DNA from: Chitinophagaceae bacterium | GTDB taxonomy: Bacteria; Bacteroidota; Bacteroidia; Chitinophagales; Chitinophagaceae | Length of the DNA stretch: 64,000 bases | NCBI GenBank assembly: GCA_016720565.1 | Contig: JADKKJ010000011.1 | Span: 1,302,001-1,366,000, forward strand | Direction: 5' to 3' | Shown here: positions 51,854 to 59,495 of the stretch, piece after piece | Position numbering within the stretch: position 1 is the first letter of the stretch | Layout of the letters: each line of letters opens with the position of its first letter | Made by a program: the position numbers and the translations under genes | The notes under the pieces: generated by a model | The model's database searches: none | Seen by the model: the letters and a program-made list of their open reading frames with translations, nothing else | Told to the model about the DNA's origin: nothing

Positions 51854-52321
51854 TCAATGTACAAAAGTCACATTGATGATAATGGAGGGTCCTGCTAAAG
51901 GACTATACAATTGTTCAAGGACCAACTGCGTGGAGGTCAGACTTTTCAAATTAAAATCTGAACTGCCCCCGGTAAATAATGGAGTAGAGATATGAAGGGT
52001 AGTTTCGCTGTTAAGCCAGTTCCAGGTAAATGGACGATCGGTTGGATCAGCAGGATCACATTTAGTGGCGCCTTCATTGATATTTCCGGTTCCGCCAGCC
52101 GAAAAACTCAGGATATTATCTTTTGCACAGGGAGAAAATGGGGGGTTCATGGCAGATACATCCGTACCATTTGCGGAAGCTGAACTGAATTTCCAGGTTC
52201 CCGTGGTGGACAATAATTCCGTCTTTGTTTTTTGAGGAGCCGGGTTATCGCTTTTGCTGCAGGAAATGGAAAAAATGGCAAGGGAAGCTAATATGGCTAA
52301 GAAACCGATCTTGATCTTCAT
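51854..52321 (-). CDS. Hypothetical lipoprotein, lipocalin-like
   Basis: A 155-residue lipoprotein with lipobox IFSISCSKS near residue 21. The mature region begins TGTWKFSSASANGTDV and continues PCAKDNILSFSAGGTGNINEGATKCD, FTWNWLNSETTLHIS and STQLVLEQL. This short beta-rich pattern resembles lipocalin-like domains of Bacteroidota. The same layout occurs in the next gene, a clear paralog. No function is known. It is convergent with nadE, two bases apart. Confidence 0.75.
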   Translation of the reverse strand: MKIKIGFLAILASLAIFSISCSKSDNPAPQKTKTELLSTTGTWKFSSASANGTDVSAMNPPFSPCAKDNILSFSAGGTGNINEGATKCDPADPTDRPFTWNWLNSETTLHISTPLFTGGSSDFNLKSLTSTQLVLEQLYSPLAGPSIIINVTFVH

Positions 52322-52385
52322 AGTAATAATGTTAAGTGAATTTATTTATTCATCCTTTCTGCCCCAAAATAGTGCCAGTTTTTAA

Positions 52386-53045
52386 TCAATGTATAAAGGT
52401 CACCTCCACGTTTTGCGGTATACCGCTTAGTGTTATTGTCTGACTAAGAACCATTTGTGTACTTGATAGAGTCACAATATTGAAGGTATTGCTTCCACCT
52501 GTAAACAGGGTGGAAGAGATAAATAATTGGGTCTCGCTTGCCACAAAATTCCAGGTAAATGGGGTGGTCTGGGGATCGCCCGCATTGCATTTGGTAGCGC
52601 CTTCATCATTGGTGCCTGTGCCTGCAGCGGCGAAGGTCAGGATATTATCCTTCTGGCAGGTTTGAAGAAAGGCAGATACATCTGTGAGACCCACTTTTGC
52701 ATTGCTGAATTTCCAGGTGGTCCTGGTAATGAAATATTTTTTGGTACCATTTACAGTAAAGCTTTTGGATCCGGTACATCCATTACTGTTCTTAGCGGTA
52801 ATGGTATAGGCTCCGGGTGCCAGCGCGGTAAAATTGCCTGTATTTACAAAGGTGGTTCCGTCTATGCTGTACGTAAAACCGGAGCCCCCGGTAGCAGTGG
52901 CAGTAATGGTGCCATTGCTGGCATCAGAATTAGTAACGGTTGCCGTTATATCGATGGTTTCGCAGTTCTTGTTCTTGTCTTTGGAACAGCCTGCGAAAAA
53001 AATAAATAAAGAAAGTATAGCCGTAAGGCGGAACAAATATTTCAT
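52386..53045 (-). CDS. Lipoprotein with SprB-like repeat and lipocalin-like domain
   Basis: A 219-residue lipoprotein with lipobox FIFFAGCSKD. The first half is one SprB-type repeat (ITATVTNSDASNGTITATATGGSGFTYSIDG, then APGAYTITAKNSNGCTGSKSFTV), found many times in the SprB gliding adhesin. The second half, TTWKFSNAKVGLTDVSAF onward, is closely similar to the neighbouring lipoprotein, including QKDNILTFAAAGTGTNDEGATKC. The frame extends to 53186, but the ATG at 53045 gives a standard signal peptide. No type IX C-terminal sorting domain is visible, so it is expected to be a periplasm- or surface-facing lipoprotein. Confidence 0.78.
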   Translation of the reverse strand: MKYLFRLTAILSLFIFFAGCSKDKNKNCETIDITATVTNSDASNGTITATATGGSGFTYSIDGTTFVNTGNFTALAPGAYTITAKNSNGCTGSKSFTVNGTKKYFITRTTWKFSNAKVGLTDVSAFLQTCQKDNILTFAAAGTGTNDEGATKCNAGDPQTTPFTWNFVASETQLFISSTLFTGGSNTFNIVTLSSTQMVLSQTITLSGIPQNVEVTFIH

Positions 53046-53141
53046 AATTGATGGTTTGCGGTCCAAAATAGGCAAAGTTTTTATGAGAAGGAAGGTGGAA
53101 ATACTCAAAAAACAGGGATATTTCCCTCCGCTTGTCATTAC

Positions 53142-53177
53142 GGCAAATAATTTGCAAGAGGAGCTTCGTAATTTGCC
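53142..53177 (+). promoter_or_regulatory. Operator-like inverted repeats upstream of the moxR operon
   Basis: GGCAAATAATTTGC (53142-53155) is a palindrome with one central base, and a further ATTTGCC half-site lies at 53171-53177, about 36 bases before the ATG. Three half-sites of ATTTGCC type suggest a protein-binding site; no regulator is known. Confidence 0.35.
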
Positions 53178-53212
53178 ATCCACCATTAGTCCCTTTACTT
53201 AATTAAGCAAAC

Positions 53213-54211
53213 ATGTTAAAGACCGCAGATGATATTCGGCAGTTAAATGAAAAGATCAGTTATGCAGGACAGTTCACGGATAAACTCCGCGAGGAGATCG
53301 GCCATGTGATCATCGGACAAACCTATATGCTCGATCGTTTGCTGATCGGTTTGTTAAGTAATGGACATGTATTGCTGGAGGGAGTACCCGGACTGGCAAA
53401 AACACTGACCATAAAATCCATGGCCACCGCCATTCATGCCAGGTTCAGTCGTATACAATTCACCCCCGACCTGCTGCCTGCCGATGTGATCGGTACCATG
53501 ATCTATAACCAGCAACGAAATGAATTCGTCGTTAGGAAGGGTCCCATATTCGCCAATTTCATCCTGGCAGATGAGATCAACCGTGCTCCTGCAAAAGTGC
53601 AGAGCGCATTACTGGAGGCCATGCAGGAAAGGCAGGTAACGATTGGCGATGCTACCTATAAACTCGATGAACCTTTTTTAGTGCTGGCCACACAGAACCC
53701 GCTGGAGCAGGAAGGAACCTATCCGCTTCCGGAGGCGCAGGTGGACCGGTTCATCATGAAAGTGATCGTAGATTATCCAAGCATCACCGAAGAGCAGCTG
53801 ATCCTGCGGCAAGGTGTGCAGGGAAGTTTTCCTTCCATAAACCCGGTGGTATCTATCAGTGAAGTGATCAATGCCCGTACTCTCACTCATCAGATCTATA
53901 TGGATGAAAAGATCGAAAAATATATACTTGATATTGTTTTTGCCACCAGGAGACCTGACCAGTATAAGCTGGATAAATTGTCGCCGCTGATCTCTTATGG
54001 GGCTTCACCCAGGGGAAGCATAAACCTTGGACTAGCCGCCAAAGCGCAGGCCTTTTTAAATAAAAGAGGTTTTGTGATCCCTGAAGATGTAAGGGCTATT
54101 GCCAAAGATGTTTTAAGGCATCGTATCGGACTGACCTATGAGGCGGAGGCGGAGAATGTGAAAGTGGAGGATGTGGTGGATGATGTGATGCGAATGATCA
54201 ATGTTCCCTAA
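53213..54211 (+). CDS. MoxR family AAA+ ATPase
   Basis: A 332-residue AAA+ ATPase. Walker A is LLEGVPGLAKTLTIKSMA, Walker B is ANFILADEINRAPAKVQSALLEAMQERQVTIG, and sensor 1 is LVLATQNPLEQEGTYPLPEAQVDRFIMKV. The C-terminal lid carries SYGASPRGSINLGLAAKAQAFL. MoxR ATPases act as chaperones for assembly of VWA-domain protein complexes and usually sit with DUF58 and VWA genes, as here. First gene of a four-gene operon. Confidence 0.95.
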   Translation: MLKTADDIRQLNEKISYAGQFTDKLREEIGHVIIGQTYMLDRLLIGLLSNGHVLLEGVPGLAKTLTIKSMATAIHARFSRIQFTPDLLPADVIGTMIYNQQRNEFVVRKGPIFANFILADEINRAPAKVQSALLEAMQERQVTIGDATYKLDEPFLVLATQNPLEQEGTYPLPEAQVDRFIMKVIVDYPSITEEQLILRQGVQGSFPSINPVVSISEVINARTLTHQIYMDEKIEKYILDIVFATRRPDQYKLDKLSPLISYGASPRGSINLGLAAKAQAFLNKRGFVIPEDVRAIAKDVLRHRIGLTYEAEAENVKVEDVVDDVMRMINVP

Positions 54212-54241
54212 ACGCTAATCCCTAATCTCTAAACTTGTTGT

Positions 54242-55114
54242 TTGCTAACTACTTCCGAAATAATTAAAAAAGTCCGGGCGCTGGAGATCAAAAGTAAAAA
54301 GATCACTACCGATCTGTTTACCGGAGAATACCACAGCGCCTTCAAGGGCAAGGGTATGTCGTTTAAGGAAGTAAGGGAATATGCTGCCGGCGATGATATC
54401 CGTTTCATTGATTGGAATGTGTCCGCCCGGTTCGGGCATCCTTTCAGTAAAGTTTTTGAAGAAGAAAGGGAGTTGACGGTTATGCTGATGGTAGATATCA
54501 GCAATAGTTCCTTATTCGGCACGGTATATTCAACCAAACGGGAACTGATCACCGAACTGGCCGCAGTGATCGCGTTTTCGGCGGTAAATAATAATGATAA
54601 AGTGGGGGTGATCTTTTACAGCGATCTTATTGAAAAATATATTCCGCCTAAAAAAGGAAAACAGCATGCGCTTTATATTGTCAGGGAATTATTAAGCATG
54701 GAGGCAAAAGGAAAAGGCACCATGATGAGTAAGGCATTGAAATTCTTTACTAACAGCACCCGGCAGAAAAGTATTGCCTTTGTATTAAGTGATATGATCG
54801 ATGAGGATTATAAAGACGCGCTGCGTATCGCTTCCAGGAAACATGATGTGATCGGTTTAAAGATCTATGACCGGATGGATAAGGACCTTCCTGATATGGG
54901 ACTTATCAGGGTTCGGGATGCAGAATCCGGAAAGCAGCGATGGGTGGATACCAGCAACTCCTATGTTCGCTATGACCATGAACAACAGTTCTTCCGTCTT
55001 ACTGACCAGGCCGTTCAGTATTTCAAATCGGCAGGGTCCGACCTGCTGCATATAAGGACAGGGGATGATTATGTAAAAGTGTTGCAACGATTTTTCTTAA
55101 GCCGAAACCGCTGA
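54242..55114 (+). CDS. DUF58 domain protein
   Basis: A 290-residue DUF58 protein. It starts at TTG (54242), read MLTTSEIIKKVRALEIKSK. The diagnostic segment FKEVREYAAGDDIRFIDWNVSARFG follows, then EEERELTVMLMVDISNSSLFG, a von Willebrand A-like region with a metal-binding DxSxS pattern. DUF58 proteins are partners of MoxR ATPases. The next gene starts two bases after its stop. Confidence 0.92.
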   Translation: MLTTSEIIKKVRALEIKSKKITTDLFTGEYHSAFKGKGMSFKEVREYAAGDDIRFIDWNVSARFGHPFSKVFEEERELTVMLMVDISNSSLFGTVYSTKRELITELAAVIAFSAVNNNDKVGVIFYSDLIEKYIPPKKGKQHALYIVRELLSMEAKGKGTMMSKALKFFTNSTRQKSIAFVLSDMIDEDYKDALRIASRKHDVIGLKIYDRMDKDLPDMGLIRVRDAESGKQRWVDTSNSYVRYDHEQQFFRLTDQAVQYFKSAGSDLLHIRTGDDYVKVLQRFFLSRNR

Positions 55115-55116
55115 TA

Positions 55117-55998
55117 GTGTACCGAACCCTGCTCATATTTCTATTCTGCTTATTGCCTGCCGCCTTGCTCCATTCACAGGAGCCCGGTATTACTGTGTCG
55201 GCCGACAAGCAAAAAATAGTACTGGGGGAAACCTTTCAGCTTAACCTGAAGGCAGTTTATCCATCAGGTTCGGGAATTAAAACAGGGTTCGACAGCATTG
55301 CCCATTTTGAATTTTCGGCGGAGCCAAAAAAAGACAGTAGTGTGGCCAACCAACTGGTGACCCTGAATATAGTTTATACACTTACCAGTTTCGATTCTGG
55401 GCATTGGGTGATACCGGCCCTGGTGCTAAATAATAAATGGCATTCAGATTCTATTCCCATCGATGTGCAGTTCTCAGATTTTGATACCAGTCAGCCTTAC
55501 CACAGCATTAAAGATATCCTGGAAGTAAGTGTAGAAAAGAAAACAGACTGGTACTGGTATCTGATCGGCGGAGCCGTATTACTGGCAATTGTGATCGTTT
55601 ATTTACGCAGGAGAAAGAAAAGAAATGACCCTGTAGTAGTAAAGGAAGGGTTAGATCCATATAAAGAGGCCATACTGGAATTAAAGAAACTGAATACAGA
55701 GAACCTGGAGCCTAAACTTTATTATTCAAAGCTGGTACTGGTGCTGAGGATCTACCTCAAGCGAAAAAAGAATATACAGTCGTTGCAGAAAACAACGGCC
55801 GACCTGCTGATCAAAATAAAAGAATTATCGCTGAGCCGGGAAGAACTGGATAAACTTGGACAGGCTTTGCGTATGGCTGATATGGTGAAATTCGCGAAAT
55901 ACATTCCGGAAGTGACCGACCGGGAGACTTCGTTCAATGCGATCAGTTCAGTAATAGGATCAATAGAATCAGCCAGCGTTTCCTCAATTCCGCAATAA
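55117..55998 (+). CDS. Membrane protein of the MoxR operon (BatD/DUF4381-like)
   Basis: A 293-residue protein. It starts at GTG (55117) with a signal peptide (LLIFLFCLLPAALLHSQ), followed by a periplasmic beta domain of about 130 residues (GITVSADKQKIVLGETFQLNLKAVYP), a single membrane helix (YWYLIGGAVLLAIVIVYL) near residue 150 and a helical cytoplasmic tail (LDPYKEAILELKKLNTENLEPKLYYSKLVLVLRIYL). It is the usual third member of the Bacteroidota MoxR operon. Its stop overlaps the next ATG (TAATG). Confidence 0.78.
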   Translation: MYRTLLIFLFCLLPAALLHSQEPGITVSADKQKIVLGETFQLNLKAVYPSGSGIKTGFDSIAHFEFSAEPKKDSSVANQLVTLNIVYTLTSFDSGHWVIPALVLNNKWHSDSIPIDVQFSDFDTSQPYHSIKDILEVSVEKKTDWYWYLIGGAVLLAIVIVYLRRRKKRNDPVVVKEGLDPYKEAILELKKLNTENLEPKLYYSKLVLVLRIYLKRKKNIQSLQKTTADLLIKIKELSLSREELDKLGQALRMADMVKFAKYIPEVTDRETSFNAISSVIGSIESASVSSIPQ

Positions 55999-57008
55999 TG
56001 TTATACGAGTATTTGCAAAATATGGAGTTCGCTTTTCCCCTGGCATTCGGGTTGTATCTGCTATTGCCGGTACTGATCATTCTTTACATCCGTAAAGAAA
56101 AAAAAGAACAGGGGATCATTGTTTCCACCAGCAGCACATTTGCTGTCAGATCATGGAAGTCGAGATTCAGGCATTTACCTTTTATTTTCCGGTTGCTTAC
56201 CATTATTGCCCTGGTCATTGCTATTGCGCGTCCGCAAAAAAGAAACCAGGAGCAGCGTACCGAAGGTGAAGGCATCGATATTGTTTTATGTATGGATGTG
56301 AGCGGAAGTATGGGTTCCAGGGATATTCTTCCTTCAAGGATGGAAGTGGCCAAAGAAGTGGCGGAACAATTTGTAAGGGGAAGGCCGGTAGACAGGATAG
56401 GCCTGGTGATCTTTTCCGGTGAAAGTTTTACGCAGTGCCCTATTACCAATGACAGGAATACACTGATCACCCAGATCAGGAATTTGGAGAGCAGGCGCTA
56501 CCTGGCCGATGGAACGGTGATTGGTGAAGGATTGGCTACGGCGGTGGATCGTTTATCACAGAGTAAATCAAAATCGAAGGTGATCATTTTGCTGACGGAT
56601 GGCAAAGAGGATCCGCCGGAGACCAGGCTGATCGATCCGCTCACGGCCATTGAGATAGCCCGAACAAAAGAGGTGAAGGTTTATACCATTGGTATGAGTG
56701 CAGCGAATACCGATCTTTCTTCGAATATGCCGGTGGTAAAAGGGAAAAAGAATCCTTCCATTGATTTTCTGGATGAGGCCCTTTTGCAAAAGATAGCCAC
56801 GGAGACGGGTGGGCAATATTTCAGAGCCAGGAGCAGGGAAGGGCTTTCCAATATTTATAAGCAGATCGACCAGCTGGAGAAATCGAAAGTGGAGCTGTTG
56901 ACTATTGAACGAATTGAAGAAAGGTTTCTGCCGTTTATGCTGGCAGCCTTGTTTTTTTTGATGATCGAAGTTATTCTTAGGACTACGGTCTTCAAAAGGT
57001 TTCCTTAA
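55998..57008 (+). CDS. VWA-domain membrane protein (BatA-like)
   Basis: A 336-residue protein. Two N-terminal helices and a conserved RRLPFIF-like segment (FRHLPFIFRLLTIIALVIAIARPQ) precede a von Willebrand A domain with the metal-ion site DIVLCMDVSGSMGSRD. GLVIFSGESFTQCPIT and KVIILLTDGKEDPPE follow, and a C-terminal helix (FLPFMLAALFFLMIEVIL) near residue 310. BatA proteins of Bacteroides contribute to aerotolerance; the operon position agrees. Its ATG overlaps the previous stop by one base. Confidence 0.92.
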   Translation: MLYEYLQNMEFAFPLAFGLYLLLPVLIILYIRKEKKEQGIIVSTSSTFAVRSWKSRFRHLPFIFRLLTIIALVIAIARPQKRNQEQRTEGEGIDIVLCMDVSGSMGSRDILPSRMEVAKEVAEQFVRGRPVDRIGLVIFSGESFTQCPITNDRNTLITQIRNLESRRYLADGTVIGEGLATAVDRLSQSKSKSKVIILLTDGKEDPPETRLIDPLTAIEIARTKEVKVYTIGMSAANTDLSSNMPVVKGKKNPSIDFLDEALLQKIATETGGQYFRARSREGLSNIYKQIDQLEKSKVELLTIERIEERFLPFMLAALFFLMIEVILRTTVFKRFP

Positions 57009-57045
57009 TAATTATTAATTACTGATTATTGGTTTTACGTGGGCA

Positions 57046-57076
57046 TAACTCCTAACTACTAACTCCTAACTGCTAA
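57046..57076. repeat. Heptamer repeat (TAACTCC type) running into the rsgA promoter
   Basis: Four TAACTNC-type units lie between the BatA-like gene and rsgA. The last unit, GCTAAC, is continuous with TTTG, forming the TAACTTTG promoter box. Confidence 0.75.
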
Positions 57077-57081
57077 CTTTG
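57074..57081 (+). promoter_or_regulatory. -7 promoter box for rsgA, near-leaderless
   Basis: TAACTTTG matches TAnnTTTG and ends only three bases before the ATG at 57085. The first four bases belong to the repeat upstream. Confidence 0.5.
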
Positions 57082-57084
57082 CTT

Positions 57085-58014
57085 ATGGTTGCGCAGGTTT
57101 ACAAATCCACAGGAAGCTGGTATACACTAAAAGACGAGCAGGGCAAATTCTGGAACGGCCGGGTAAAAGGCGTTCTGAAACTGGATAATATTACCAGTAC
57201 CAATCCGCTGGCAGTGGGAGATATGGTAGAAGTGGAGCTGGAAAGCGAGCTGGACAATTCAGTAATGATCCTTTCAATTGCCGACCGGCATAATTATATC
57301 AACCGTCAATCCCCCCGGCATAAGCATCAGCATCATATTGTGGCATCGAATATGGACCAGGCGGTGCTGATCGTTACGTTAAGGGAGCCAAGGACCAGCC
57401 AGGGTTTTATAGACCGCTTCCTGGTGGCTGCGGAAATGTATCATGTTACCCCCATTATTGTTTTCAATAAATCAGATCTCTATAAACAGAAGGATATGGA
57501 CCAATTCGCCCATTACCTGTCCATGTATGGAGCGATCGGTTATAAGGTCTTGCTGGTAAGCGCGGAGAAAAAAGAAGGAGTAGAGGAATTAAAGGCCATT
57601 CTGAAGGACAAGACCAGTTTATTAAGCGGGCATAGCGGGGTGGGTAAATCATCCCTGCTGAACCTTATTTCCCCCGGCATACAATTAAAGACGGGCGAGA
57701 TCAGTGGCTGGAGCGGTAAGGGCCAGCATACAACCACGTTTGCGGAAATGTTCGACCTGTCCTTTGGGGGCCGTGTGATCGATACTCCGGGTATGCGTGA
57801 ATTTGGCCTGGTGGATATTGAAAAGCAGGAACTCTCCCATTATTTTCCGGAGATGCGCGACCGGTTAACTAATTGCCAGTTCAATAATTGCCTGCATGTG
57901 AATGAACCTGGTTGCGCCATTAAAGAGGCAGTGATCAATAAAGAGATCGAAGAAGACAGGTATGTGAGTTATGTGAATATCCTGGATTCTCTGGGGGAGG
58001 TCAGCAATTATTAA
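57085..58014 (+). CDS. rsgA: Ribosome small-subunit-dependent GTPase RsgA
   Basis: A 309-residue circularly permuted GTPase that helps mature the 30S subunit. An N-terminal OB fold comes first. The GTPase motifs appear in permuted order: G4 VFNKSDLYK, then G1 LLSGHSGVGKSSLLNLI, then G3 VIDTPGMREFGL. A Cys/His zinc site near the C-terminus (NCQFNNCLHVNEPGC) is complete. The start at ATG 57085 was chosen over TTG 57079, which overlaps the promoter box. Confidence 0.96.
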   Translation: MVAQVYKSTGSWYTLKDEQGKFWNGRVKGVLKLDNITSTNPLAVGDMVEVELESELDNSVMILSIADRHNYINRQSPRHKHQHHIVASNMDQAVLIVTLREPRTSQGFIDRFLVAAEMYHVTPIIVFNKSDLYKQKDMDQFAHYLSMYGAIGYKVLLVSAEKKEGVEELKAILKDKTSLLSGHSGVGKSSLLNLISPGIQLKTGEISGWSGKGQHTTTFAEMFDLSFGGRVIDTPGMREFGLVDIEKQELSHYFPEMRDRLTNCQFNNCLHVNEPGCAIKEAVINKEIEEDRYVSYVNILDSLGEVSNY

Positions 58015-58031
58015 TTAATAATTAATAATCA

Positions 58032-58352
58032 TCATGCGATCTTCCGTTCTGTCATCCTCCCTTCAAGCACATTCACCAGTTCGATCACGGCTTTATTATC
58101 CCTGTTCCGCGCGTCGCGGGTCTTGGTAGGGAAAATAGTGATACCGTTGTAAATGCTGTAATGCAGGGTGAGGTTATGTCTTTTGAAACGGAATTCCCAG
58201 GCAATCGTATCAAAATCATCTTCTTTATGGGAAAAGCTGAGTTTGAGGTCTTCGCTGAGCAGGTCAGCGATGCGATAGAATTCTTTTAATCCTCCGGCAT
58301 CGGAAATGACGGCTTCGGTACAGCCCATTGCTGTTCGTAGGGTGAGGCTCAT
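58032..58352 (-). CDS. Hypothetical protein
   Basis: A 106-residue protein with no signal peptide or membrane helix. It begins MSLTLRTAMGCTEAVISDAGGLKEFYRIADLLSEDL and continues FSHKEDDFDTIAWEFRFKRHNLTLHYSIYNGITIF, suggesting a small alpha/beta fold. I recognise no family. It lies convergent with rsgA, with a short AT-rich TAATTAATAA sequence between them. Codon use and length make it a credible gene. Confidence 0.65.
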   Translation of the reverse strand: MSLTLRTAMGCTEAVISDAGGLKEFYRIADLLSEDLKLSFSHKEDDFDTIAWEFRFKRHNLTLHYSIYNGITIFPTKTRDARNRDNKAVIELVNVLEGRMTERKIA

Positions 58353-58438
58353 GATAAGGTTTTTACAATTAGCGCGTATCTGCTTACTGATACAACACTA
58401 AGACATGGATATTGTTTTTATAGCTGCATTCAAAAGTT

Positions 58439-58633
58439 CTAACTTCTGAATTTTTTTGCTTTTTTCATGTCTTTAGCGGCTTTGGGATCGCCACTCAGGA
58501 TCTTTTCCGCACCTACATTCTTTCCATTGCTTGGACAGCCATATTTTGGTTTGAACACACTATTCCAGAGTTTACAGGATGATAACAATATCATCATAGT
58601 AAGAATGATCGTATAGTATCTGAGGCTGCGCAT
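58439..58633 (-). CDS. Small lipoprotein
   Basis: A 64-residue exported protein with lipobox MMILLSSCKLW, followed by a basic/polar tail (FKPKYGCPSNGKNVGAEKIL) with one Cys. The frame extends to 58678, but the ATG at 58633 gives a tight signal peptide. It looks like one of the very short envelope lipoproteins of Bacteroidota. Function unknown. An octamer repeat region follows on its upstream side. Confidence 0.6.
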   Translation of the reverse strand: MRSLRYYTIILTMMILLSSCKLWNSVFKPKYGCPSNGKNVGAEKILSGDPKAAKDMKKAKKFRS

Positions 58634-58694
58634 TATGGAGTTGTTGACGAATTTAACCAATATAAATGGTGGGGGCAAAGTAAAATTACGATAG

Positions 58695-58857
58695 GGAGGT
58701 TGAGGGGTTGAGGGGTTGAGGGGTTGAGGGGTTGAAGAACTCAGTTGAGAGGTTGAGAGGTTGAGGGGTTGAGGGAAAACGCTATTAGTAAGAGTGGCCG
58801 CTCAACTTCTCAACAGCTCAACCAGCCGAAGGCCTCAACCTCTCAACCCATCAACTT
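58695..58857. repeat. Octamer arrays (TTGAGGGG and CTCAACCT) in inverted order
   Basis: Direct TTGAGGGG-type units run from about 58699 to 58775. After a 25-base unique stretch, inverse CTCAAC-type units run from 58801 to the end of the carbonic anhydrase gene, overlapping its last codons. The two arms can pair. Confidence 0.8.
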
Positions 58858-59369
58858 CCCTTATACCATTCCGCATACTTCACATAATTGTTCGCTATCC
58901 GCTCTATCTGCCCTTTCACCAACTCTCCCGAAATGTCTTTTACTTTTTTAGCAGGCACACCGGCATAAATGCTGTTCGGTTCGCAGATCGTATTTTCCAG
59001 CACTACGGCCCCGGCGGCAATAATAGTATTTGAATGTACCACAGCCAGGTCCATAATGATGGCCCCCATACCTACCAGCACATTATCGTGCAGGGTGCAT
59101 CCATGTACGATGGCATGATGCCCTATCGACACATTGTTTCCGATGGTAGTACCGCATTTTTCAAAGGTGCAGTGAATACAGGCCCCGTCCTGCACGTTGA
59201 CTTTATTCCCCATTTTTATAAAATTCACATCTCCTCGTACTACCGCATTGAACCAGAAGCTGCAATCATCGCCGGTTATTACATCCCCCACGATGGTGGA
59301 GTTGGGAGCGAGGAAGCAGTTTTGGCCGAACTGGGGGAGGATATTGTTGATTGGAAGAAGTAATGCCAT
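58851..59369 (-). CDS. Gamma-class carbonic anhydrase-like hexapeptide protein
   Basis: A 172-residue left-handed beta-helix protein. Hexapeptide repeats run through GQNCFLAPNSTIVGDVITGDDCSFWFNAVVRGD and NKVNVQDGACIHC. The metal-binding His residues are in IGNNVSIGHHAIVHGC, with GxHxxxHG spacing as in the YrdA/CaiE-like gamma carbonic anhydrase family. The frame opens at 59474, but the 35 additional residues are translated repeat DNA with LNPSTPQ-type sequence, so the ATG at 59369 is preferred. Octamer repeats lie on both sides of the gene. Confidence 0.9.
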   Translation of the reverse strand: MALLLPINNILPQFGQNCFLAPNSTIVGDVITGDDCSFWFNAVVRGDVNFIKMGNKVNVQDGACIHCTFEKCGTTIGNNVSIGHHAIVHGCTLHDNVLVGMGAIIMDLAVVHSNTIIAAGAVVLENTICEPNSIYAGVPAKKVKDISGELVKGQIERIANNYVKYAEWYKGS

Positions 59370-59374
59370 ATTTA

Positions 59375-59454
59375 AAGTTGAGCTGTTGAGCTGTTGAGGG
59401 GTTGAGGGGTTGAGGGGTTGAGGGGTTGAGGGGTTGAGGGGTTGAGCTGTTGGG
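59375..59454. repeat. Octamer tandem array (TTGAGGGG type), about nine units
   Basis: Nine or so units, mostly TTGAGGGG with some TTGAGCTG at the ends, lie directly before the carbonic anhydrase start (on its strand they read CCCCTCAA). It is the longest uninterrupted run of the family in the window. Confidence 0.85.
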
Positions 59455-59495
59455 TGTTTAGGCAAAACTACCAACTAATTCCTTTCTTTGCAGGA

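Noticed and set aside
58695..59454. CRISPR array
   Set aside because: The repeats are 8-nt tandem units without unique spacers, and no cas genes are nearby.
59370..59474. N-terminal extension of the carbonic anhydrase with repeated LNPSTPQ sequence
   Set aside because: It is translated tandem-repeat DNA; the family starts at the ATG at 59369.
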